NCBI GenBank assembly: GCA_018287875.1
Contig: JAGVVL010000021.1
Span: 682,001-746,000 of the forward strand
Source of the DNA: Nigrospora sphaerica
Taxonomy: Eukaryota > Ascomycota > Sordariomycetes > Amphisphaeriales > Apiosporaceae
Direction of reading: 5' to 3'
DNA length: 64,000 bases
Position numbers and translations under genes: made by a program. Below the pieces are notes generated by a model. It searched no databases. It had not been told where the DNA came from and worked only from the letters and a program-made list of their open reading frames with translations. Shown here one piece after another: positions 33,683 to 43,568 of this stretch (its first letter is position 1; every line of letters starts with the position of its first letter).

Positions 33683-35442
33683 TCATTCCGGCTGATAATC
33701 CAGTTCTCTGATGAGTATATCTTGTGACACGTAAGGCTTGACACAATCCCGCAACTTGTCTCTCAATCCGCCATCACCCGACACCGCTTGGGTATTAGCA
33801 TTCATTCACTAGTATGCAGAGGGGAAGTAATACCCAGCAAGAGCATATTGCCGGACTCTCTTTTGAACTCCGCGAGAACCCTCTCGGACTGGGTGAGGTT
33901 GGTTGTAGCGCCTGTTTCGACTGGACAGCCCTCTACTTCTTGCTGGAGAATCCTTGCAAAGTCCGGCGTCCCCATCAGGACAGTAGCACGGCGGCCAAAG
34001 GGTACGTCACTGCTGCCCCGCTCGTAATATATAGATATCGAAAGAATCTCAGGGTTTATCAGCTCATTGCTCTCAAAGGACGGTCGAGGTACTTACATAG
34101 CTCCCGCCCAAAGTGTCGTCGTCCAGGGTGTTGTTCAAGAATGATCGCACTGCATTGGCTAATTCTGGACACTTAGAAGTGTGACATGCCCTTGGATAAG
34201 GTTCACCTACCGAGATCCTGGATCTGCCATATGAGGTGAACCCTGCGGGTGCATCCTTTGCCGAAGTAGTAACCATGGATCAACTTTGTCAGGTATGGCA
34301 AAACGGCTGCTACACCAGACCCGCTTGCAATGAGGAGGACAGCCCTGTAATCCCATACGGGAATGCTAATTCCATGAGGGCCGCTGAGGAGGGCACGGCG
34401 CTGTATGTTTCGGCCACCATATCTCTGACAGTGACGTGAGAGCTTTTCGCTGAATCCTCGCCGTGACCGGACGATTATCTCTATGGAGTTTTGTTCGACC
34501 TCTGCCCAGGACACTACGACAAACGGATGCACCTGAGTGGGCGCTGAGACGCTCACACGAGGTACCCAGAGCAATATGTATTGACCGGCGTCAATCTTCA
34601 TTGGCCGTGGCATGTGGAGTCTAACGTGGGTGACGCCATGACGGTCATTCAGGATTGCTCGCGTGCTTTGTTCGCCCCATTTGATGTTTTGGTGCAGAGT
34701 CGTGATGGCTCGTATGAGGCCAAAACCCACGAGAGCTCCCAAATACGACACAAACACTCGAAATTGGGTGTTTTTGGTGGGAAGTAAGTGCTGGCAGACC
34801 CCGATCACGAAAATAAGAGCCAAGAGTCGATGCATCCATAGGAAAATCTCGTAAGCCCTTGTACGAACCACGGGGAGCGCCAGGATGGCTATAATACAAA
34901 AGGATAGTGTTGCCTACAAAATATCAGCAGGAACGAAGCTGTGATTGCGGTATTGATCATACAGAGTAGGAGAAAATGTGTTCGTAGAACGCAGGACCAC
35001 CACTCCTGGTAACAATCACGAGGACGTGGAACAAAATGAGGCCGAAGGACATCAATCCAGTCAGCCGATGAGCAAACAGAGCCGAACGTCTAGAAATGCC
35101 GAAGAGATCCGCTGAAATGCCAGGTTCGGCATTAAGAACAATGGGAAACTGATTGAGCAAAGCCAAGCTTCCAGCACGTAAAGCTGAAGCTTCCAAAGAA
35201 GGGGATCAGAACGAGAGGCAAAACGCATTGATGACAATGTAAGTGGAAATCAACATGGCCGATGCGAGCGTTACCGGCCCGAAAAACCCCCGACGCTTCC
35301 AGAGAAACCTGTATGCTAGAAGCTTCACAGATTGTAGATAGATGCACCTCAGTCGAGACTGGTACCGGATGAACAGTCTGTAAATGGCCAGGACAAGCGG
35401 TAGGCTACACCATGAAATCGCGTAAATCAGTATTAATTCCAT
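33683..35442 (-). pseudogene. Ferric reductase (FRE family), one in-frame stop
   Basis: Five minus-strand exons: 34963..35442, 34211..34913, 34097..34164, 33834..34047, 33683..33786; four introns of 46-49 nt with GTATGA/GTAGGT/GTAAGT/GTATTA donors all keep phase, giving 523 codons. Transmembrane core with paired heme histidines (FAHRLTGLMSFGLILFHVLV and LWMHRLLALIFVIGVCQHLL), FAD site VHPFVVVSW, NAD(P)H-site SGPHGISIP and SGSGVAAVLPYL, C-terminus VSGDGGLRDKLRD. Ferric reductases reduce Fe(III) or Cu(II) at the plasma membrane for uptake; FREs are typical Starship cargo. A TGA at 35206-35208 (codon 79) interrupts an otherwise intact frame; it is one C-to-T step from CGA. Confidence 0.88.
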
Positions 35443-35707
35443 GGCGAGATTGTTTGAAATGCTTCCACTGTAATGAAAACCGAACGGGTGCTGTAGAGCC
35501 GTACTAGCTCGCTAGCTAACGCGTGTGCCGCCCAATCATTCATCGGTTCAAAGAAAGCACCATTCATTAGGCGAAACCTGTGCACACGTGTGTTTTATGG
35601 TAAAGCACCCAAGGACCGAAACTGGCCACCACACGTGCCTTGGGGTGGAAGTAGCTGCTGCAATTAAAATCGTCAAAATTTAGCTGAAAAAATGAGGGGA
35701 TACAATA

Positions 35708-35890
35708 GGTAACGAAATTGGATTCCTATGCACACAGTAAAGACACAAATTCTCCGCTCCGTCCATGTCTATTTTTGGATCGTATACTGTGTTCCTTCTC
35801 TGCTGGTGAACTGTGTCGTCAAATCACCCTGAAAGTCTTGGCAAGCATCTGTTATCGGCGGCCTGACAGGTCATTTACAGCAAAGATTCT
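35708..35890 (+). repeat. Arm of the long-TIR MITE family
   Basis: TA followed by GGTAACGAAATTGGATTCC and the shared core CTATTTTTGGATCGTATACT. Matches the left arm of the complete element at 46901-47449; no right arm recognised here. Confidence 0.7.
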
Positions 35891-36096
35891 GTTTCTGGAC
35901 GTTGACGGCACTTCGCATGTAGCTCCGCGTTCTTTTCTGGTCACTTGGACAATGAGTCAGGCTTACGCTGTGACCTATTGGAGGCGACCATGCCGTCACA
36001 AAACGATTCAATAGCACACAGTACCCGCGTACTCGAAATCAAAGACCTTTCTCTGAATTTGACTCAGGACAAGTTAAAAGATCCACTCGACCGAAC

Positions 36097-37023
36097 ATGG
36101 GCTTCTTACATAGCAAGAAGCAGAAAGACAAGGCCAGAAAACGCGGTGCCTCTCTAAAAAACAAAGGTCTGGAATTAGGACAGTACTGCAATATATTCAG
36201 TGCTGTCATATACTGGGACCCGACGCACAAAAAGATAGAAGCAGCCATGCATCTTCCCGAAGGCCAGAAAGCGCCAGAGTTCAACGAAATCGTAGGTTAT
36301 TTTCCCTCATTTTCCGTATTTCGGCTCTAGCTAATATGCTCAGTTTCGTGACCTCCAGACCGAAGCCAGTCAGACTCGAAGCCGGGGTCAAGTGGGCGCC
36401 ACGCAAGGTAGGAATCTGCCGAGGGGTGTTCCGACTACGCACAGGAAAAGAGCCCATGAGGAATGCGAAAATAGTCTCGAAAGCCAGACAAACCCGGGTT
36501 CTCCATCGTTAGAAACCAATGAAGGTGTGAGCGAAAGAACACCGAACAAGAGACTCGGTATGTCCATTATAATGTGTGGAGCTACTAAGTGCCTGTTTAC
36601 TGATCGAACTGGTCGATAGCATCGTGTGCTAGCGACAATAGTCTCAATGACAACTCAAACATCGGATCAAATGCGATTCAAGAGCTTAGCCCGGGCAGTG
36701 AGACGGAATTCGACCCAAAGAATCTGGAACCTTTTGATATATTTCAGTCGGATGCTACCGCATATGATAGCAATCCTCATTACCCTGCATTAGCGGAAGC
36801 TGACACGGAGACGGTGGAACCTTGGTCTCTCCAGGGATTTCCCTTGGCTCACGTCGAAGACTACAGCCATGACGGCGACAATGTGTCCGCCTTCGGACGG
36901 AAAGCCGATCCAGAGAACGGGGCTACCAGCCTAGGTATGGAATCAAGTCCTCGATACCGTTCCTCGGAATCCCTAGCTCGAAGAGTCCTGAAGCTGTTAG
37001 GAGAACTTGTGGATGATAACTAG
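36097..37023 (+). CDS. MADS-box-like regulator
   Basis: Exons 36097..36291, 36344..36557 and 36620..37023, introns GTAGGT..CAG (52 nt) and GTATGT..TAG (62 nt, with a GCTACTAAG branch), phases agree; 270 aa. The N-terminus resembles the fungal divergent MADS fold: basic KKQKDKARKRGASLKNKGLE, then LGQYCNIFSAVIYWDP and MHLPEGQKAPEFNE. The rest is disordered, Ser/Glu-rich and acidic, like an activation region. A DNA-binding transcription factor role is inferred. It sits 0.65 kb from the FRE start (divergent) and 0.2 kb from an intact pogo element. The frame is intact. Confidence 0.6.
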
Positions 37024-37246
37024 GTATTAATTATGTCTTTCAACCGCGTTACCGGGTATCGAAATATTTTTGTGGCTGCATAAAATCAAGACTGAATCCA
37101 ACTGTTTACCAGGCCATCGAAGGGTCTTTTCTTTCTCTGCGCCTCCAACCCCACTTTGATAGTCCAGCAGGTGATAGAGTTAATATCACCTGAATATTAC
37201 TTCGATGACACGAATGTGATAGGGACCGATGAAAGGAATTTCTGTA

Positions 37247-39106
37247 ACGTGGATGTCATACGAGTGGGCCAGTCATACGAGTGGGCCACTTTCCACTCAT
37301 TTCAACTCTTCCAACTTCAATTGCCTTTAACTCAACCAATAGTTATGGAACAATCTTCTAGCGAGTCTAGAATCATTCTAGCGATCCAGGCGATTAAGAA
37401 GAACCCCAAACTTAGCTGCCGACAAGCGGCGGCTATCTACAACATCTCGCGAACTACCCTCCAACGCAGAATGAACGGAAAACACGCTAGACGCGATATA
37501 CGCGCCAACAATACTCGTCTTACCGAATTAGAAGAGAAGACGCTTGTCCGATACATCCTCGACCTAGATTCACGAGGATTTGCGCCGCGGTTGCACGATG
37601 TGGAAGATATGGCGAATGTCATTACCGCGTCGCGCGACGCGTCACGCGTCGGGACGCGTTGGGCCGCGAACTTCGTTAAGCGACAACGAGACCTCCGGAC
37701 GCGTTTTTCGCATGCATACGACTATCAGAGGGTCCTCTGCGAAGATCCTGAAAAAATCGCGGGCTGGTTCGCGCTTTTCGCGAACCTGAAGGCCAAGTAC
37801 GGCATCCAGGACGAGGATATCTACAACTTCGACGAGACCGGCTTTATGATAGGCCAAATCACGTCCTCGATAGTCGTGACCGGCGCCGATCGGAGCGGAA
37901 AGCGAAAAAAGGTTCAGCCTGGCAATCGGGAATGGGTTACCGTGATCCAGGGCGTCTGTTCCGACGGCTGGTGTGTCCCGCCGTTCATCGTGGTAAAAGG
38001 CGCCTACCACCTCGCTAATTGGTACGCCGACAGCACTCTCCCGCGCGATTGGGTAATCAAACCGACCCAGAATGGATGGACCGATAACGAGACCGGCCTG
38101 GACTGGATTCGGCATTTCGATAAACACACCTCGTCGCGCGCAACAGGCCGATATCGTCTGTTAGTGATTGATGGGCACGAGAGCCACGTTTCGGCCGAAT
38201 TCCAGGCTTTTTGCAAAGAGAAGAACATCGTGACGGTCTCTATGCCTCCGCACTCGTCGCATCTACTCCAGCCACTTGACGTGGGGTGTTTCAGCCCATT
38301 AAAGCGGGCGTATAGTCGCGAAATCGAAGGGTTCATAAAGTCACTCGTTAACCACATCACTAAGGCCGAGTTTCTAATCGCCTTTCAAGCCGCCTTTTTA
38401 AAGGTTTTCACATTTAACAACGTCAAAGCTGGATTTGCCGGAGCCGGTTTAGTCCCTTTAGACCCGGATAGAGTGCTCGCAAAGCTGGATGTGAAGTTAT
38501 CGACACCTTCGCCCATTAGAAGCCTTCCGGCCGCGAGCATCCCATGGGCCTCTCAGACGCCACACAACCCGATTAAGGCGACTTCGCAGACTGATTTTAT
38601 TAAGAATCGAGTCCGCCGTCACCAAGGAAGCTCTCCGACACCGATTTTATCGGCAGTGGACCAGTTTGCTAAGGGTGCAATGGCGATGATGCACGAGGTC
38701 GCTCTTCTCCGGGCGGAGAACAAGACCCTTCGAGAGGCGAATTCCAGCCTCGCAAAACGTCGGAGAGCGAAAAAGACGCGTCTACGGCAAGGAGAAACAC
38801 TCAAGATTGGCGAGGCTCAAGATCTTTCAGATCAAAAGGACGTCGATACACAGTTAAGAGAGGAAACGCGTATAAGGAGTGGTCGGGCGACGAGGACAGA
38901 ACCGCGCGCTCAGCGGTGTGGCATCTGCGGAACGGCTGGGCATAATGCGCGAACATGTAAAATAGATGTAGAAACATCTGGAGAGTCGGATTCCGATTAG
39001 TTTGAATTAATTTAAGGCGTTGTGGTTAAGTAATTGATTGATTTGTCGTGAAGGTGCTTAGAAGTGGCCCACTCGTATGACTGGCCCACTCGTATGACAT
39101 CCACGT
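37247..39106 (+). mobile_element. Intact Fot/pogo-type transposon, 1860 bp
   Basis: TA duplication at 37245-37246 and 39107-39108, and perfect 45-bp terminal inverted repeats starting ACGTGGATGTCATACGAG. Each terminal repeat contains two tandem 17-bp copies of GTCATACGAGTGGGCCA, a likely transposase-binding doublet. The single ORF is open. It is a different subfamily from the elements at 19849 and 27935. Confidence 0.95.
37345..39000 (+). CDS. pogo/Fot transposase, intact
   Basis: 551 aa from ATG 37345 (the frame is open upstream to 37156, but the region 37156-37246 lies outside the element). Domains: psq-type HTH (SCRQAAAIYNISRTTLQRRM, about 30-50), CENP-B-type HTH (LEEKTLVRYILDLDSRGFAP, about 63-85), DDE domain with YNFDETGFMIG, LVIDGHESHV and LQPLDVGCFSPL, and a C-terminal coiled coil followed by a zinc knuckle CGICGTAGHNARTC (CX2CX4HX4C). 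The knuckle is an uncommon addition at the end of a pogo transposase. It catalyses cut-and-paste at TA targets. No stop or frameshift, and perfect ends, so it may be active. Confidence 0.93.
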   Translation: MEQSSSESRIILAIQAIKKNPKLSCRQAAAIYNISRTTLQRRMNGKHARRDIRANNTRLTELEEKTLVRYILDLDSRGFAPRLHDVEDMANVITASRDASRVGTRWAANFVKRQRDLRTRFSHAYDYQRVLCEDPEKIAGWFALFANLKAKYGIQDEDIYNFDETGFMIGQITSSIVVTGADRSGKRKKVQPGNREWVTVIQGVCSDGWCVPPFIVVKGAYHLANWYADSTLPRDWVIKPTQNGWTDNETGLDWIRHFDKHTSSRATGRYRLLVIDGHESHVSAEFQAFCKEKNIVTVSMPPHSSHLLQPLDVGCFSPLKRAYSREIEGFIKSLVNHITKAEFLIAFQAAFLKVFTFNNVKAGFAGAGLVPLDPDRVLAKLDVKLSTPSPIRSLPAASIPWASQTPHNPIKATSQTDFIKNRVRRHQGSSPTPILSAVDQFAKGAMAMMHEVALLRAENKTLREANSSLAKRRRAKKTRLRQGETLKIGEAQDLSDQKDVDTQLREETRIRSGRATRTEPRAQRCGICGTAGHNARTCKIDVETSGESDSD

Positions 39107-39179
39107 TATGTCGGTTTTACGGCTCTGTGATAATTATATGTTTGGCTGCTACTTTAAGTGAAGCCCTGTTGGATGGGTG

Positions 39180-39317
39180 TGTTGCGATCGCGCAATGGTT
39201 CCTGTGAGGAGTAGCACTTACAGGAGAGAAATGGACAGAATGATTTCGACAAGTGGATAATTCCCGAAGGTTTTGCTTTGTGCCTCAGCGAAATGTTGGT
39301 CCAGGCGCGCTGTAACA
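39180..39317 (+). mobile_element. 139-bp family element (copy)
   Basis: 138 bp, TGTTGCGATCG..GCGCGCTGTAACA with the CCGAAGGTTTTGCTTTGTGCC core. Flanks GGGTG and AGGTG are a near-match duplication. Confidence 0.75.
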
Positions 39318-39808
39318 AGGTGAAACATGTATTATATAATGCTTGTCCTTGGCCTTCTGCGATATAGGGACAAACAAGGTTTTAACAAACCAAGCAATAA
39401 AAGAGCAACGTGGCTATGGAATCGTATAGACATGCGCAGGGGCTGATAAATCTGTGGAGAAAAGAGAATCTCTACAACGAATCCCGGACACAAAAGTAGT
39501 GCTGGCCATATTAAATAACTAGCTACAGGAGTTACTATTGCGAAAGGTTGATAACATCATGTAATTACAGGGCTTAAACTTGCCCAGTTCTTACTTGTAT
39601 GTGTTGGCCTTTTGTGTTCAGTGTTCCAGCTCTCATGGGAGCTCCATGGAGGATTTCAGAAGTTACCCTTCATATGGACAATAGACTTTACTGCCTTTCA
39701 CCAGAAAGTTCTTGAAGTTGCTGGAGCTCAGAGACTCGCTGTTCATCCAAGTAGAATATTCCAAAATGTGGCATTCGGGTTTCGTTTCAACGCAGCCCGA
39801 ATTTGCGC

Positions 39809-40342
39809 TTAATCAAAAATTTCCGAGTTCCCTATTGCTGTCTTCTTTCCAGAACAACGCTCATTCTCTCTCACTTTCCAGGTCGGATATACTGGGCGCC
39901 CAGTGCGGGTGTAGCAGATCGCCTTAGTGGAAGTATTGTGACGTCTTTGGCCCGTTGATCGTTGTTTAAGAGGGCTAGGCTTCAGCTTTAGCTTGAGTGA
40001 CTGAGTGGTCTGCGTGTTATGGTAGATTTTCTCGCGGCGGCGCTCTTCGGAATCCCTGATACGCTGTGAAGTTCTTGGTACTATACCAGGAACAATTCGC
40101 TGACCTCGCTGTCTCGTACTGTATGGGGCTTTTCGTGATTTTCGTGTTTGGTGTTGCTTTCCCACACTGTCCTGCTTTTCGTGACTCTTACGCGTCAAAC
40201 TATTAAAAGATGAAATAGGTATTGAACCGGAAGTTCTCCGTTTGGAATTCCATAGCTGGTTGAAAAGGTCCCCCAGCAAGGCCATGGCGAGAAGAATGAT
40301 GAGCATTGATACGCCCAAGAATACACATTCCAGTTTTTGCAT
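39809..40342 (-). CDS. Hypothetical single-pass membrane protein
   Basis: The ATG at 40342 opens 177 codons. The N-terminus is a clear hydrophobic segment (CVFLGVSMLIILLAMALLGD) followed by a very basic, Ser/Thr/Arg-rich tail without folds. A membrane anchor with an intracellular basic tail is one reading. It lies between mobile elements and I recognise no family, so it may also be chance. Confidence 0.35.
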   Translation of the reverse strand: MQKLECVFLGVSMLIILLAMALLGDLFNQLWNSKRRTSGSIPISSFNSLTRKSHEKQDSVGKQHQTRKSRKAPYSTRQRGQRIVPGIVPRTSQRIRDSEERRREKIYHNTQTTQSLKLKLKPSPLKQRSTGQRRHNTSTKAICYTRTGRPVYPTWKVRENERCSGKKTAIGNSEIFD

Positions 40343-40443
40343 TTATATATCGGCCTTTTTAACCTTAGTGGCAGGCAAGTGGAACCAGTTCCAGTTCGGA
40401 GTCTGCCTTTCTCCTAGCTCCCACCGCCACTACTTATTAGAGT

Positions 40444-40720
40444 AGGTGGCGAAATCGGATTCCTATATGCCCAGCGAGGGGGAAAAGTCCCCGTTCGGTC
40501 CATGCCTGTTTTTGGATCGTATACTGTGTTCTTTGGACACTAGGCGGCTGTGTCATCAAGTCCCCCTCGAAGTTTTGGCAAGCATCTGTCATCAGCAACC
40601 CGACAGACCCGTTCGGCAGATAAAGCGGTGGACCTAAGATGATTTTACGTATGAGTCATTTTCGTTGGAATGTGAACAAATCACTGGAATATAAAACTAT
40701 CACTGTAGGAACACGTTCTT
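40444..40720 (+). repeat. Arm of the long-TIR MITE family
   Basis: TA followed by GGTGGCGAAATCGGATTCC, the core TTTTTGGATCGTATACTGTG, and internal sequence matching 47090-47150 of the complete element. The right arm is missing. Confidence 0.7.
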
Positions 40721-41244
40721 CAACATCAATAACCACCAAGGCTTGTCGCAATGGGGTTTCCACAGCTTCTTTCTAAATCGCAAGAACACAGTCTTGGATG
40801 CCTCGGGTCATATTTAGTTCCAAATAAGACAACAGCGGGAGCGTGCGAGACCGTCAATGTATCAGCCGCCCAAGCGATTGGGCCCCAGAATGACACTCGG
40901 ACCTCTCCGCTTGGACTTCAAGAGTGCCCCGGGCCCTTCACAGAACAGACACATCCGTCATCAACTGCCTTCACCTCCACTAAGTCGCATAGTCAACCAA
41001 CAGCTTCACCTAACGGCGTATCAAATAGTACTTGGAGCTGGAACCCCACTCACGTCTATCCGTCCTCGACGTCAACGGCAAGTTCAGTTGTCACCAGTGC
41101 CTCATCGCGTGTTCACGCAGGGTCACTCTTTCACCTATTCATTGTATTGCACATATTTTCTTCCATTCCCTGGTGACCACGTTGGTCTGCCGTTAGAACC
41201 TAGCGAGGCCCCCGCTTCCTCCACAATAGGCATCGGCACCTCTA

Positions 41245-41559
41245 ATGCCTATGAACACAGCGCCACGGAAAACTTCTAGTGTATATTCAGATACCGATGT
41301 TTTCCACCTAGAAGATGTTCTACACCGTCTGTCAAAACAGGACTCGGCACAGGGGGCGGTGGCGATGCAGGACTTAATTGAAGAAAATAAGTCACTGAAG
41401 CAAGAAGTTGCCTATCTACGGCAGCTTTGGGCTTATGTTTACAAAATCATGACAGAAGTCAACGATGCTGATTTATACTTCAATAGGATACTACAAGAAG
41501 GAGACTGGCGGATGGAAAAGGAATGTCAAAAATGGTTAGCAAATTGTACAGCAATCTGA
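41245..41559 (+). CDS. Coiled-coil protein fragment
   Basis: A 104-codon frame with DVLHRLSKQDSAQGAVAMQD and a heptad run LIEENKSLKQEVAYLRQLWA. Upstream frames (40751-41176 and 40857-41279) are Ser/Thr/Pro-rich and in other phases. They may be the N-terminal part of one gene with an unrecognised intron or frameshift. Function unknown. Confidence 0.4.
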   Translation: MPMNTAPRKTSSVYSDTDVFHLEDVLHRLSKQDSAQGAVAMQDLIEENKSLKQEVAYLRQLWAYVYKIMTEVNDADLYFNRILQEGDWRMEKECQKWLANCTAI

Positions 41560-41717
41560 TTTTACAAATTAATTTGTACTGTGCACCCTTAGTTAGCCAG
41601 ATGAATTACAATGGATGTATTATCGTCGTGAAGGGACGATGTTCGACCCAAGAGGCAATTGGTCTGTGAAAATCTGTTCATATACCGAAATTGCATTGAG
41701 ATGTCCGGCACAGCTAG

Positions 41718-41854
41718 TATTACGTGCTGGTAGTGAGTCCCCTACAGGGGTAGCACTTATAATATAGAACAGGGCATAATGACTCCGATAAGTAGGCCAT
41801 TCCCGAAGCTTTTGATTTATGCCTCAGTTAGTGTTGGTCAAGACCTCATGTTCC
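41718..41854 (+). mobile_element. 139-bp family element, diverged copy
   Basis: Aligns to the family through TTACGTGCTGG, CATTCCCGAAGCTTTTGATT and TATGCCTCAG, with degraded ends. Confidence 0.6.
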
Positions 41855-42023
41855 ATCTAGCCCAGTGGCAACATGACCTTTGAAGGACGCTCATGGCTCC
41901 TCTATATAAGCCCCGGTTCAGTGATGTACAAGGCTACGATGACCATAATTAGTAGTTCTGTCATGTCAACTCGTGCTTGGTACGTCGAAATGAGCGGGGG
42001 CCATGTTAATGAAGCCCGCCAAG

Positions 42024-42162
42024 TGTTACGGTCTGGCAGATTGGTCCCTGTACGAGTAACCCTTATAGTAGAGAACTGGACAGAATGATCCTAAGAAGTG
42101 GGTCATTCCCGAAGCTTTTGCTTTATGCCTCAGCGGGCAGTTGGTCCAGACGCGCTGTAACA
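42024..42162 (+). mobile_element. 139-bp TG..CA element with perfect duplication
   Basis: TGTTACGG..GCTGTAACA, 139 bp, flanked on both sides by CCAAG (42019-42023 and 42163-42167). TG..CA ends with a 5-bp duplication indicate an integrase-type insertion, as for LTRs. Confidence 0.88.
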
Positions 42163-43568
42163 CCAAGGCTGCTTACATATTGTGTGGGTAATTGTATGCC
42201 TTGCGTAGGCCAAGTAGCTGACTTCAAGGGAAATTTGGTGGAAGTATTGCATATTGCAAGAGATATAAAATAGAACGTGAGTCACGCCATTTACCGCCTG
42301 TTATAAACGTCACCGCCAGCACTGGTGTTTTGTCACATTCTACAATCCACTTAGCGGATGCGAACCTTACATACGTTTGAACCGCCAGAAACCTTCCAGT
42401 CTGGCATCCGGTCGCTTCGGCAAACTAGATTCAAAGCAACCCCCATCGCTTACTTCTCCCATAGTGGACGACTCAAAATCGATTGCAAGGGCCCCTGGCT
42501 TTGTTGCCTTTTTGCCTTGCCACCACACATCTTTGGTTGATGGGATGGAAAACACCTAACTCTGTAAATATAGGAACAGTCTCGCTTTGGCCTTTAACAG
42601 TCCATATTTATTAGGTCGATGCTCTTGAACCTTCTGTGTGCGGCATCGGGAGCCTCTGGCGATATCCGTTGGAGGAACCTGTGACGAATTTGTCACCAGC
42701 TTTTCGCTTAGTACTAGCTATCGTGATGTGTTCATATAGAATCGAGTATATTCATATCCTGCTTTTGCAATCCACAGAGGTGTGGTCGATAACAGCCGAA
42801 CTGACTCACGGCGGAGAAATTAACCTGGAGCAACCTACTACTGGTCACCTAGAGGTGGCTTGCAGGACTACTCTAAAGGATAGAGGTTGTGGCTTATAAG
42901 TTGGATAGGCCGTGTACGTAACAAATCTCGATGGACATATGGAAAGGCATTGCGCACATAGGAGTTTAAGGCTCATAAGGGTAAGATGTTGAGGACCTAA
43001 GCGAGCAATGCATTCTATTTAAATACCGTTTTCCTCCGTCACAATGAAGCTTCTTCCTATATTTCACAGTATAAGATAGATTTGGGCCACAAAGGAAACG
43101 GAAAGTAGTTCAGAAGTATTTTAGATCGGGATGGTCGGGATCAAGATGCTATCAAGTCAGCGTGATCTTTGAAATCCTGATATGGCCAAAGGTTGACGAT
43201 GGTGATAACTAATATACTGAACGTCAAGTGCGGGTGGTTATGGGCTGGAACTCACGACCCGGATCACTCCACGGGTTTGAATCCATAGTATCGCAGTGAT
43301 AAATCTATAGCCATCCGAGCTTGGTAAAGGACCAGATACAGCTATCTGACTTTTTAAGTTCCAATCAACAAAAGCCAAAACCCGTCATTGTCGTTAGCCA
43401 ATAACCCTTTAACGTGCCACGGTTGACAATAGAATAGCATAACGGGCCCCTAACGGGAATTATACATTATTTGCCATTGCTGCATCACAATGGCCAGCCT
43501 CTTATCCTCGCAAATATCGTCGGCCCCCGAGAATGAGTCAAGAAGGTGACGTCTCCAGAATACACGCA

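Larger units (their letters stand above)
41560..43568. other. Gene-poor stretch between coiled-coil ORF and PLP
   Basis: Holds two 139-bp elements (about 41718-41854 and 42024-42162). The remaining roughly 1.4 kb (42165-43568) has only short ORFs and no recognisable repeat or gene. Confidence 0.45.

Noticed and set aside
35718..36014. 98-codon plus ORF
   Set aside because: Its first half is the arm of the repeated MITE family.
37156..37344. Upstream extension of the intact pogo transposase
   Set aside because: The first 91 bp lie outside the terminal inverted repeat and the rest is terminal repeat; ATG 37345 is the natural start.
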